A DNA stretch of 64,000 bases from an uncultured Clostridiaceae bacterium (lineage in GTDB: Bacteria; Bacillota; Clostridia; TANB77; CAG-508): contig CAKNOI010000004.1 in assembly GCA_930990125.1 (NCBI GenBank), forward strand, positions 1 through 64,000, written 5' to 3'. This document shows positions 41,599 through 49,530 of this stretch, piece after piece. Both the position numbers and the translations under genes were made by a program. The first letter of the stretch is position 1. Every line of letters begins with the position of its first letter. The notes beneath the pieces are model-generated. The model did no database searches. It worked only from the letters and a program-made list of their open reading frames with translations, and was not told the origin of the DNA.

Positions 41599-42672
41599 GT
41601 GAATCAAGAAAAGAACAATCAGATAGATATTAGTGGAATAGACCCTAATATCCCAAATAAAGATAAAAAACTTTCTTTTTGGAAAAGAATATGGATTAGT
41701 ATAAAGGATTTTGATAAATATCAAATTTTTGCCTTAGAAGGATTAGGGAAAAGTATAAAATATTTATTACAGCTTATGCTAATTTTTACTATTCTTATCA
41801 CAGCGGGATTTACGTATCAATTTTCTATTATGTTACAAAATGGAATTCAGTATTTTCAAAATGAAATACCAGATTTACACTTTGAAAATAACCTACTAAC
41901 AATAGACCAACAAGAACCAATTATTCTAAACGAGTTACAAGATATTTCTGGAGTTGTAATCATAGATACTATTTCAGATACAGAAGAAATAGATAAGGAA
42001 ATAGAGACCCTAAAAACCTATGATAATGGTATTTTGATTTTAAAAGACAAAATCATGATAAAAAATGCAATGACCAACCTATTAGGTACTTACCAATATA
42101 CCGATTTAGTACAACAATATTCCATTAGCGAAAGTTTTACCAAACAAGATGTATTAAATTATTTAACAAGTATAAATTATATGAATATCTATGCGGTATT
42201 TTTTGCTGTAACATGGGTATATATGTTTATTTTATACTTTACTTCTACGTTTGTAGATAGTATTATGCTAGCAGCTTTAGGATATATTACTTCCTATATT
42301 AGTCGTGTACGATTTAAGTTTAAACCAATTTTAAATATGGCAATACATGCTTTAACACTACCAATTTTATTAAACATGTTATACATTATTGTGAATATAA
42401 CAACAGGATTTGAAATAAGATACTTCCAAGTTATGTACACAACTATTTCCTATATTTATATGGTTACAGCTATTTTAATGATTAAATCCGATATTATCAA
42501 ACAACAAATGGAGTTAAATGCATTAAAAGCAGAGCAACAAAGAATTCGTGAAGAACTAAAGGCAGAAGAAGAAAGAAAACGCCTAGAGCAAGAGGAACAA
42601 GAGAGAAGAAAAAGAAGAGAAGAAAAACCAAACGATAAACCAAATTTAAATCCAAGTGGAAATGAAACTTAA
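41599..42672 (+). CDS. DUF1189 family membrane protein
   Basis: A 357-residue membrane protein resembling DUF1189. The soluble N-terminus is about 40 residues, followed by a first membrane segment at about 55-80 (LLQLMLIFTILITAGFTYQF), an extracytoplasmic domain (about 85-190), then three to four more segments (about 195-300), and a cytoplasmic Glu/Arg-rich coiled tail (about 300-345). The YAVFFAVTWVYMFILYF and ILNMAIHALTLPILLNMLY stretches are typical. The start is GTG at 41599, 3 nt after the racemase stop; GGGAG lies rather far upstream. Function unknown. It precedes the FtsH-type protease, perhaps as a regulator (inference). Confidence 0.75.
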   Translation: MNQEKNNQIDISGIDPNIPNKDKKLSFWKRIWISIKDFDKYQIFALEGLGKSIKYLLQLMLIFTILITAGFTYQFSIMLQNGIQYFQNEIPDLHFENNLLTIDQQEPIILNELQDISGVVIIDTISDTEEIDKEIETLKTYDNGILILKDKIMIKNAMTNLLGTYQYTDLVQQYSISESFTKQDVLNYLTSINYMNIYAVFFAVTWVYMFILYFTSTFVDSIMLAALGYITSYISRVRFKFKPILNMAIHALTLPILLNMLYIIVNITTGFEIRYFQVMYTTISYIYMVTAILMIKSDIIKQQMELNALKAEQQRIREELKAEEERKRLEQEEQERRKRREEKPNDKPNLNPSGNET

Positions 42673-42692
42673 AAAGAGAGGAGAAAAAGGCA

Positions 42693-44510
42693 TTGAGCAA
42701 ACAGAATGAAAAGCCAAAAAAACCAAACAAGAAAAAACAAGATGTTATATTTTATACTATTATTATTTCTCTTATTTTAGTGCTACTAGTTGGTATTACT
42801 ATTGCTTATTTTATTATGCAAAATAAGCAGAAGGAAGATACCAAAACTCTTGGCTACACAGAATTGATTGAAAAAATAGAAGCAAATCAGGTAGAAAAAA
42901 TAGAAATGACAGTAGGTAGTACTTCTATTAAGGTAAAATTAGTAGGAGAAGAGGAAGAAAAGAAAACCATTATACCAAATACACAAGCTTTTATTGAATG
43001 GATTCATGAAAAAAGAGACCAGGGAATCCAAATTGAGTTAATTGAAAAGCCGGAAAGTATGTTAGTTACTATCCCAAGAGGACTATTTTCTATTTTACCA
43101 ACTTTAATACTTGTTATTTTAATTATTTTAATCATTAAAATGCAAGGCTTGGGAGATAACGGAAAAGTATATGAACCAGAAGAAGGAAAGGTAAAAGTTA
43201 CTTTCAAAGATGTAGCAGGACTAGAAGAGGAAAAAAATGAATTAGTAGAAATTGTAGACTTTTTAAAAAGACCAGAAAAATTTCATGAAATGGGAGCAAA
43301 AACACCAAGAGGCATCTTACTTTGTGGAAAACCAGGTACAGGAAAAACATTAATTGCAAAAGCAATAGCAGGAGAAGCTAATGTACCATTTATTTCTATG
43401 AGTGGTTCCGAATTTATAGAGATGTTTGCAGGACTAGGAGCATCCCGTGTTCGTAAACTATTTGATAAAGCAAGAAAAGTATCTCCATGTATTATTTTTA
43501 TTGATGAAATTGACGCAATAGGAGCAAGAAGAACAGCAGCAAGTGGAGCAGAAACAGAAAATAACCAAACACTAAACCAATTATTAGTTGAAATGGATGG
43601 ATTTGATACAGACGATACCATTATTGTACTTGCAGCAACCAACAGACCAGAAATGCTAGATAAAGCACTACTAAGACCAGGACGTTTTGATAGACAAATT
43701 ATTATTGCACCACCAGACTTAAAAGGCAGAGAGGAAATTTTAAAAATACATGCCAAAGACAAAAAACTAGCCAAAGACCTTACTTTCCATTCTATTGCAG
43801 AAGATACAGCAGGATTTACAGGAGCAGAACTTGCCAATATTTTAAACGAAGCAGCTATTTTAGCAACCATTAATAAGCATGAAGCCATCGAAAAAGAAGA
43901 CTTAGAAGAAGCAGTAAGAAAAGTAACAGTAGGACTAGAAAAGAAATCAAGAGTAATATCTGATAAAGATAAAAAATTAACTGCTTACCACGAAGCAGGA
44001 CATGCTATTGTAAGTTATTTCTTAGAAACACAAACAAGTGTGAAAGAAATTTCTATTATTCCTAGAGGCGTTGCCGGTGGCTATACGATGTACAAAAACG
44101 ATGAAGACAAATATTATGTTTCTAAAACAGAAATGGAAGAAAGATTGGTTGCTTTATTAGGGGGAAGAGCGGCAGAAAAATTAGCGTTAAATGATATTTC
44201 AACAGGAGCAAGCAATGATATTCAAGTAGCAACTAAAATTGCAAAAGAAATGATTACGGTTTATGGAATGAGCGATACCTTAGGACCTATTTGGGTAGGA
44301 GTAGAAGACAATCCATATGAATTAGAATTATATGGAGAACATATAGGGGACCAAATTGGTGCAGAAGTTAAAAAACTAATTGATACCGCTTACTTAAAAG
44401 CACAAACAATTCTGGCGGAAAACAGAGATAAGCTAGAAGAAATTGCAAATGTCTTAATACAAAAAGAAAAGATAACAGCGGAGGAATTTGAAAAATTCTT
44501 TAAAATGTAG
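42693..44510 (+). CDS. ftsH: FtsH-type AAA+ zinc metalloprotease
   Basis: A 605-residue membrane protease: segments at about 17-40 and 130-150 enclose a small external domain. The AAA+ domain has Walker A G212-K-P-G-T-G-K-T (the common form is GPPGTGKT), Walker B IIFIDEIDAIG, pore loop FIEMFAG (common FVEMFVG) and the SRH ATNRPEMLDKALLRPGRFD. The protease has zinc motif H433-E-A-G-H and the downstream Asp in DISTGASNDI. The start is TTG at 42693 behind GAGAGGAG. It degrades membrane and short-lived cytosolic proteins. The Walker and pore variants suggest a divergent FtsH paralog; a second, canonical copy may exist elsewhere. A strong promoter in its last codons drives the unit downstream. Confidence 0.93.
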   Translation: MSKQNEKPKKPNKKKQDVIFYTIIISLILVLLVGITIAYFIMQNKQKEDTKTLGYTELIEKIEANQVEKIEMTVGSTSIKVKLVGEEEEKKTIIPNTQAFIEWIHEKRDQGIQIELIEKPESMLVTIPRGLFSILPTLILVILIILIIKMQGLGDNGKVYEPEEGKVKVTFKDVAGLEEEKNELVEIVDFLKRPEKFHEMGAKTPRGILLCGKPGTGKTLIAKAIAGEANVPFISMSGSEFIEMFAGLGASRVRKLFDKARKVSPCIIFIDEIDAIGARRTAASGAETENNQTLNQLLVEMDGFDTDDTIIVLAATNRPEMLDKALLRPGRFDRQIIIAPPDLKGREEILKIHAKDKKLAKDLTFHSIAEDTAGFTGAELANILNEAAILATINKHEAIEKEDLEEAVRKVTVGLEKKSRVISDKDKKLTAYHEAGHAIVSYFLETQTSVKEISIIPRGVAGGYTMYKNDEDKYYVSKTEMEERLVALLGGRAAEKLALNDISTGASNDIQVATKIAKEMITVYGMSDTLGPIWVGVEDNPYELELYGEHIGDQIGAEVKKLIDTAYLKAQTILAENRDKLEEIANVLIQKEKITAEEFEKFFKM

Positions 44511-44516
44511 TATAAT
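44488..44516 (+). promoter_or_regulatory. Promoter of 44.5-kb RNA unit
   Basis: TTGAAA (44488-44493), a 17-bp spacer and perfect TATAAT (44511-44516), inside the end of the ftsH gene. Confidence 0.82.
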
Positions 44517-44550
44517 ATAAGTATTCTACAAAAGAAAGGTGGAAGTCCAC

Positions 44551-44718
44551 ATGACAGAAAAAAATTTAAAGGTAAGCACACGGGAACCAGAAGAGCAGAG
44601 AACAGTAAGCAGTCTAAAAAGAGAAGTAAGTATTCATTATCGCAAGTATGCGATGGGTACACAACTGAATAGGTATAGCAAAAACTGTACCAGTAGCTTA
44701 CCTGGTAATGACCGCTAA
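44551..44718 (+). CDS. Possible 55-residue peptide in structured RNA
   Basis: The ATG at 44551 has AAAGGTGG 8-15 nt upstream, but the GTGG is paired in a small hairpin that ends exactly at the start codon, so translation could be gated. The peptide is basic and polar (REPEEQRTVSSLKREV, then HYRKYAMGTQLNRYSK), with no membrane segment. It lacks the AT-driven Lys/Ile/Asn bias of neighbouring genes, which may simply reflect RNA structure constraints. No family recognised. Treat as uncertain. Confidence 0.35.
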   Translation: MTEKNLKVSTREPEEQRTVSSLKREVSIHYRKYAMGTQLNRYSKNCTSSLPGNDR

Positions 44719-44731
44719 GAGATGTGGAAAA

Positions 44732-44759
44732 GGCGATGCTAAATGGCATCGTCTTTTTT
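44732..44759. terminator. Terminator shared with RluA gene end
   Basis: GGCGATGC and GCATCGTC pair around TAAATG, followed by TTTTTT. It overlaps the stop codon of the convergent RluA-family gene. Confidence 0.85.
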
Positions 44760-45623
44760 AATGGTAAATTTTTTTTCATTAAGATATTGCAATAAAGGTT
44801 TCTTTTCTTTAAAGTGAAATTGTAACGAATAGCTTACTAATTGTTGATAGGGATAGGAAAACTGCTTATTCCATTTGGCATTACCGTATTTTCCATCTCC
44901 TACAATAGGATGACCAATATGGGCAAGGTGTGCTCTAATTTGATGGGTTCTTCCAGTTTCTAACGTAACATCTAAAAGGCTAGTTTGATTATTAGCGTTC
45001 TCTTGTAACACTTGATAGGAAGTAATAATTTTTTGATAACCTTTTTTAGGAACATCAGATATAAATACCATTGCTTTTTTACTATCTTTAAAAAGATAAG
45101 AGGTAAGAGTTCTTTTTTTATATTTAGGTATTCCAAACACCAAAGCATGATAATGTTTTTCTATTTCATGGTTTTTAAAACAATCTAGCAGAATTGTAAG
45201 CGACTCTTGATTTTTCGCATAAAGCAAGATACCAGAGGTATTTCTATCTAAACGGTGACAAGGCTCTGGTAGAAAGAAAGTGGAAGGATAGTTACTTTGT
45301 ATCCACGTAGTAAAAGAATTTTCTCCCTGTACTTCTATTCCAGCGGGTTTATATAGTAAAAGAATATTAGCATCCTCATAAATAACGAGGTCTGCAAAGA
45401 CATAGGGAAACTTTTTTTCAAAACAACTATCTGGCAAATAAATACATACTTCATCTCCTGCTTGTAACACGCAATTTTCATGTACACGCTTTTGATTGAT
45501 ACGGACATCTTTTTTACGTAATGCCTTTTGAAAAGCACCAAAAGAAAGCTCTGGAAAACGAGCTTGTACGACAGTATTTAATTTTTTTCCTTGTTCTTTG
45601 GAATGTATTACAAATTTTTTCAT
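44739..45623 (-). CDS. RluA family RNA pseudouridine synthase
   Basis: A 294-residue pseudouridine synthase with an N-terminal S4-like RNA-binding domain (about 12-62, with FQKALRKKDVRINQKRV) and the RluA catalytic domain. The active Asp is D126 in PCHRLDRNTSGILL. LDVTLETGRTHQIRAHLA and HPIVGDGKYG complete the signature. Whether it modifies 23S rRNA (RluD/RluC-like) or another target cannot be decided. It is convergent with the 44.5-kb transcript. Confidence 0.92.
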   Translation of the reverse strand: MKKFVIHSKEQGKKLNTVVQARFPELSFGAFQKALRKKDVRINQKRVHENCVLQAGDEVCIYLPDSCFEKKFPYVFADLVIYEDANILLLYKPAGIEVQGENSFTTWIQSNYPSTFFLPEPCHRLDRNTSGILLYAKNQESLTILLDCFKNHEIEKHYHALVFGIPKYKKRTLTSYLFKDSKKAMVFISDVPKKGYQKIITSYQVLQENANNQTSLLDVTLETGRTHQIRAHLAHIGHPIVGDGKYGNAKWNKQFSYPYQQLVSYSLQFHFKEKKPLLQYLNEKKFTIKKDDAI

Positions 45624-45663
45624 AACTATATTGTAACATACTTTTATAAGCTTGAAAAGAATT

Positions 45664-45692
45664 TTGACAAAAGAAAAAAATTGCGATACAAT
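45664..45692 (+). promoter_or_regulatory. Promoter of hexapeptide-repeat gene
   Basis: TTGACA (45664-45669), a 17-bp spacer and TACAAT (45687-45692). Confidence 0.88.
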
Positions 45693-45725
45693 CGTGAAAG
45701 AACAAAATTGTTAGGAGGAAATACA

Positions 45726-46391
45726 ATGGAAAGTATAACAATTAAGCAATTATATTCTTTAGAACAAACAATTGCCAAAGAATTATTAGAAAAATTTACT
45801 TATCCTTGGGAAGTATTACCACATATAGGAGAATATATTTTAGAGCTAGGACAAAAACTACCACAAGAAGAATATGAAAAAATAGGGGAAGATGTATGGA
45901 TTGCAAAAACAGCAAAAGTTGCACCAACAGCCTATATTCATGGACCAGCTATTATTGGTAAAGAAGCGGATGTTAGACATTGTGCTTTTATTAGAGGAAA
46001 AGTAATTGTAGGAGAAGGAACTGTAGTAGGCAATTCTACAGAACTAAAAAATGTAATTTTATTTAATAAGGTACAAGTACCGCATTATAACTATGTAGGA
46101 GATTCCATTTTAGGTTACCGTTCACATATGGGAGCAGGAAGTATTACTTCTAATGTCAAATCCGATAAAACCTTAGTCACCATAAAGATAGAGGGAAAGA
46201 AAATAGAAACAGGATTAAAAAAGATGGGAGCAATGTTAGGGGACGAAGTAGAAGTAGGATGTAATACGGTTATGAATCCGGGAACCATAATAGGCAAACA
46301 TTCTAATATTTATCCATTATCAATGGTAAGAGGCTATGTACCAGAAAATAGTATTTACAAAAAACAAGGAGAAGTAGTAACAAAAAATTAA
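45726..46391 (+). CDS. Left-handed beta-helix (hexapeptide) protein, GlmU-like
   Basis: A 221-residue protein whose N-terminus is helical (about 1-55), followed by a left-handed beta-helix of hexapeptide repeats (from AKTAKVAPTAYIHGPAIIG on, about 62-200). It resembles the acyltransferase half of GlmU, without the nucleotidyltransferase domain. NSTELKNVILF and NYVGDSILGYRSHMGAG match the GlmU acetyl-CoA region. It is often annotated as UDP-GlcNAc pyrophosphorylase, but no pyrophosphorylase domain is present. The ATG at 45726 is set by TAGGAGGA; longer frames start in the RluA gene region. It may acetylate or bind a nucleotide sugar. Confidence 0.8.
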   Translation: MESITIKQLYSLEQTIAKELLEKFTYPWEVLPHIGEYILELGQKLPQEEYEKIGEDVWIAKTAKVAPTAYIHGPAIIGKEADVRHCAFIRGKVIVGEGTVVGNSTELKNVILFNKVQVPHYNYVGDSILGYRSHMGAGSITSNVKSDKTLVTIKIEGKKIETGLKKMGAMLGDEVEVGCNTVMNPGTIIGKHSNIYPLSMVRGYVPENSIYKKQGEVVTKN

Positions 46392-46398
46392 GAAAAAG

Positions 46399-46423
46399 GG
46401 AGGTAAATAGTTACCTCCTTTTT
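46399..46423. terminator. Terminator after hexapeptide gene
   Basis: GGAGGTAA-atag-TTACCTCC followed by TTTTTG. Confidence 0.88.
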
Positions 46424-46424
46424 G

Positions 46425-46559
46425 TTAACAGCAAGATCTGCCACATCCGCCAAATCCATTACCACAGCAGCAAATTAAAATAATGAAAAGGATAATCCAG
46501 ATACAGCAATTGTCTCCACCAAATCCGCATCCACAGTTACAACATCTATTTTCTGACAT
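46425..46559 (-). CDS. 44-residue Cys-rich membrane peptide
   Basis: A tiny protein: Cys/Gly-rich head (CCNCGCGFGG), one membrane segment (CIWIILFIILICC, about 19-31) and Cys/Gly-rich tail ending CGRSCC. It has 14 Cys. The minus-strand ribosome site is GGGGGG, 11 nt before the ATG. It resembles the small YjcZ-type sporulation peptides in size and layout. A CATATTTTA at 46594-46586 (minus strand) fits the sigma-K -10 pattern CATAnnnTA, but no matching -35 was found. It is paired with a second such gene 54 nt upstream on the same strand. Confidence 0.7.
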   Translation of the reverse strand: MSENRCCNCGCGFGGDNCCIWIILFIILICCCGNGFGGCGRSCC

Positions 46560-46613
46560 TCCAATTTTCCCCCCTTTCTATTGTTTAAAATATGTTTTTG
46601 CTATTAAGGAAGA

Positions 46614-46742
46614 TTAACAACCGCATCCACAGCCATTGTTGTTGTCACATCCACAAGCATTTCTGCCACATCCACAGCAGAAAAGAAGTAAAAATAGGAT
46701 GATGAACCAAAGAATCTCACCATTACCACAACAATTTCCCAT
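46614..46742 (-). CDS. 42-residue Cys-rich membrane peptide
   Basis: The second tiny protein: MGNCCGNG head, one membrane segment (ILWFIILFLLLFC, about 10-22), and a Cys/Gly tail with CCGCGRNACGCD and GCGCGC. A strong AAAGGAGG lies upstream of the ATG. Upstream, AAAGAAC/GTTCTTT form a hairpin (46759-46786), and CATACAAA beside it resembles a sigma-E -10 (CATACAnT). Such peptides are often spore-coat or forespore-membrane components; here that is inference from layout and from the spore-forming host. Confidence 0.72.
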   Translation of the reverse strand: MGNCCGNGEILWFIILFLLLFCCGCGRNACGCDNNNGCGCGC

Positions 46743-46924
46743 AATAAATACCTCCTTTAAAGAACGAAATTAATTTGTTGTTCTTTTGTATGGTATATCT
46801 TATTCTAAAATAAAAAAAGTGTTACAAAATCCAAAAAAGGTCTATGCAAAGTAGGAAATTTAATGATATAATTTGCGTAAAAGAGAAAATGCAGGGAGAA
46901 AAAACGAGGAGGAAGAAATAAAAA

Positions 46925-49072
46925 ATGGGAAATGTAGTCCTTTTGGATGACTTAACAATTAATAAAATAGCAGCAGGAGAGGTAATAGAAAGGCCAGCCT
47001 CTGTGATTAAAGAAATGGTCGAAAACTCTATTGATGCAGGAGCTACTAATATTTCGGTAGAAATAAAAAATGGAGGAATTTCCTATCTTCGTGTTAGTGA
47101 TAATGGAAAAGGTATTATGCAAGAAGATATGGAACTATGTTTTGAAAGACATGCAACAAGCAAAATAAGAACCGCAGACGATTTAGCAACAGTTCGTTCT
47201 ATGGGGTTTAGAGGAGAGGCATTGGCAAGTATTGCTGCTATTGCGCACGTGGAAATGGTTTCTAAAACGCAAGATGCAGAAACTGGTTTTCGTATTGTAA
47301 TAGAAGCTGGAAAAGTCCTAGAAAAAGAAGAAATAGGATGTCCAGTTGGGACAAGTATTACTGTTACTAATTTATTTTTTAATACGCCAGTACGTTATAA
47401 ATTTTTGAAAAAAGACTTTACAGAAGCGGGATATATAGAAGATGCAATTACAAGACTAGCACTAGTTAATCCTAATATTGCTATGAAATTAATAAGCACT
47501 GGTAAAACCGTAATTGCAACAAATGGAAATGGGAAAATAAAAGATGTTATTTACTCTATTTACGGAAAAGAAATTGCAGAAAAAGTATTAGATATTGATT
47601 ATACCTATGAAGATATTCATGTAAAAGGGGTAGTAGGAAAGCCAGAAATTTCACGTTCTAACCGTTCTAACCAACTATTTTTTGTGAATAAGAGATATAT
47701 AAAAGATAAAGGATTAACTGCAGCGGCAGAACAAGCATTTAAAGGGTTAATTACCATTGGTAAATATGGATTTTTAATTTTAAATATAGAAATGGATCCT
47801 TCTAAAGTGGACGTAAATGTGCATCCAGCAAAATTAGAGGTAAGATTTGAAGAAGAAGGAAAAGTATTTAAAGCCATTTATCATGCTATTCATGATGCTT
47901 TATTAAGAGGAGATTTAGTAGCAACACCAGAGAAAGAATATACCGAAGAAAAAAAAGAAAAGTCAGAAAATATACCACAAACTTCTACACTTTTTGCAAA
48001 AACAGACGTAGTAAAAGAAAAAACGAGTCCTTTTTCGTTCTTAAAAAAGAAAGAAGATACTACCATAACACCAGAAGAAATACAAAATAATCCTATTGCA
48101 GATATTTATCAAAAAAAATATACAGAAGAAACTCCAAAGGAAACATCTACAGTAATTTCTAACATGAATACCCATGAAGATATTATTCAGCATATTGCAC
48201 AGTTACAACAAGAAATTAAGAAAAATCAGGTAGCAGGAGAATCTATTGAAAAACAACCAGAAAAAGAAGAGATGGCAAAAGTACAACAACAGCCAAACAC
48301 TATCGAGTTACGACCAGAACAAGCACCAAAAGATACTCCAGCAAACTTTGACGAGATGTATTTGAAAACTTTTGGCAAATTACCTCCAAAAGAGGAAGAA
48401 AAAAAAGAAGAACAACCAAGTTTAGCAGATTCTTTCCAAACAGACGATGGAAAAAACTTAAGTTTATTTGAAGAGAAGGAAACCTATCAGTTACCAACTT
48501 ATAAATTTATTGGAATAGCTTTTTCAACTTATATTATTTTAGAGATGGACAGAGAACTATATATATTAGACCAACATGCTGCTCATGAAAGAATTTTATA
48601 CGAAAAAATAAAAAAGAACTATTATAGTGATAACGGAGAAAAGGATTCGCAATTGATGCTACTTCCGGATATTATTAACTTAAGTCACAAAGAAATGGAT
48701 ATTGCAAAAGATAACATGGAAATGTTTGAAAAAGCAGGATTTATGTTAGAAGAATTTGGAGAAAACACTATCAAATTAACAGGTGTGCCAAATATATGTA
48801 TTCAATTAGATACTAAGGAGCTATTCTTAGAAACGCTAGATGAAATTAATACTGTGGCAAGAACAGCAAAACAAGAAATAGAAGAAAGATTTATTGCAAC
48901 AGTAGCTTGTAAAGCTGCCGTAAAAGCAAATATGGCACTTAGCAAAGAAGAAGTAGATAGCTTGATGACAGAACTTTTAAAACTTCCAAATCCATTTACC
49001 TGTCCACATGGAAGACCAACTGTTATTAAAATGTCTAAATATGATATCGAAAGAAAATTTTCAAGAAAGTAG
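46925..49072 (+). CDS. mutL: DNA mismatch repair protein MutL
   Basis: A 715-residue MutL. The N-terminal GHKL ATPase (about 1-330) has ENSIDAGAT, the DNGKGI lid and GFRGEALASI. A long, charged, poorly conserved linker spans about 340-520. The C-terminal dimerisation/endonuclease domain has DQHAAHERILYEK (matching the DQHAx2E-type endonuclease motif), ACKAAVKANMAL and a C-terminal CPHGRP. A latent nicking endonuclease is thus expected, as in bacteria without MutH. GAGGAGG lies upstream of the ATG, and a TATAAT at 46867-46872 is the likely -10. mutS is not adjacent. Confidence 0.95.
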   Translation: MGNVVLLDDLTINKIAAGEVIERPASVIKEMVENSIDAGATNISVEIKNGGISYLRVSDNGKGIMQEDMELCFERHATSKIRTADDLATVRSMGFRGEALASIAAIAHVEMVSKTQDAETGFRIVIEAGKVLEKEEIGCPVGTSITVTNLFFNTPVRYKFLKKDFTEAGYIEDAITRLALVNPNIAMKLISTGKTVIATNGNGKIKDVIYSIYGKEIAEKVLDIDYTYEDIHVKGVVGKPEISRSNRSNQLFFVNKRYIKDKGLTAAAEQAFKGLITIGKYGFLILNIEMDPSKVDVNVHPAKLEVRFEEEGKVFKAIYHAIHDALLRGDLVATPEKEYTEEKKEKSENIPQTSTLFAKTDVVKEKTSPFSFLKKKEDTTITPEEIQNNPIADIYQKKYTEETPKETSTVISNMNTHEDIIQHIAQLQQEIKKNQVAGESIEKQPEKEEMAKVQQQPNTIELRPEQAPKDTPANFDEMYLKTFGKLPPKEEEKKEEQPSLADSFQTDDGKNLSLFEEKETYQLPTYKFIGIAFSTYIILEMDRELYILDQHAAHERILYEKIKKNYYSDNGEKDSQLMLLPDIINLSHKEMDIAKDNMEMFEKAGFMLEEFGENTIKLTGVPNICIQLDTKELFLETLDEINTVARTAKQEIEERFIATVACKAAVKANMALSKEEVDSLMTELLKLPNPFTCPHGRPTVIKMSKYDIERKFSRK

Positions 49073-49080
49073 GAGAAAAA

Positions 49081-49524
49081 ATGATATTTTTTATAATATT
49101 TATTGTAATAATTCATGTTGTATTACTATTAGCAACCTATTATAATTTAAATACATTATCTAAAAAAGAGCGTTGGTTATTTATTTTAATAGGAATTGGT
49201 ATTATGTACTTTTTGTCTACCATTGTATTTTCTATTACCGATATAGGAATTGACTATGGAAATGAAGAAGCAAAAGAAATGATAACAAATTTACTTACAT
49301 TTACATTTGTACCAATTAATGGTATTATCACTTTACCATTTCTTGCAAGTTCTTATAACAAATATAAAGCAGATATGTTAAGCAAAGATGCCTTCAAAAA
49401 AAGAATTATTATTTTAGCTATTATTTTTATTATCTGTTATATTTTTGAATTCTTTTATATGAAAAGTATTAAAGTTAACATGTTGGAAATGGTAGAACAG
49501 TTAAATCAAAATATAGGAAGTTAA
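49081..49524 (+). CDS. Small four-segment membrane protein
   Basis: A 147-residue protein with four membrane segments (about 2-22, 34-56, 78-98, 108-128) and short loops. No family recognised. It lies 8 nt after mutL, with AGGAG just before the ATG, and 6 nt before miaA, so it is part of the mutL-miaA transcript. A role there is not obvious. Confidence 0.7.
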   Translation: MIFFIIFIVIIHVVLLLATYYNLNTLSKKERWLFILIGIGIMYFLSTIVFSITDIGIDYGNEEAKEMITNLLTFTFVPINGIITLPFLASSYNKYKADMLSKDAFKKRIIILAIIFIICYIFEFFYMKSIKVNMLEMVEQLNQNIGS

Positions 49525-49530
49525 AGTAAT

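Larger units (their letters stand above)
44523..44759 (+). ncRNA. Structured autonomous transcript, unassigned
   Basis: About 237 nt bounded by its own promoter and a terminator (44732-44759). It is richer in G+C than its neighbours. Perfect pairings are visible: GTGG/CCAC (44539/44547), GGTAAGC/GCTTACC (44571/44696) closing a domain that holds ATCGC/GCGAT (44639/44650) and GGTACA/TGTACC (44656/44686), then GGT/ACC (44704/44711). I compared it mentally with RNase P, tmRNA, 6S and SRP RNA and none fits. It also contains a 55-codon frame with a good ribosome site, so it may be an mRNA, an RNA, or both. Confidence 0.55.

Noticed and set aside
43283-43888. 201-codon minus-strand frame inside ftsH
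   Set aside because: It is a shadow of the strongly conserved AAA+ domain on the plus strand, with no promoter or ribosome site.
44523-44759. RNase P, tmRNA, 6S or SRP RNA
   Set aside because: Signature segments (for example GAGGAAAGTCC, GGTTCGA with CCA end, GGAAGGAAGCAGC) are missing.
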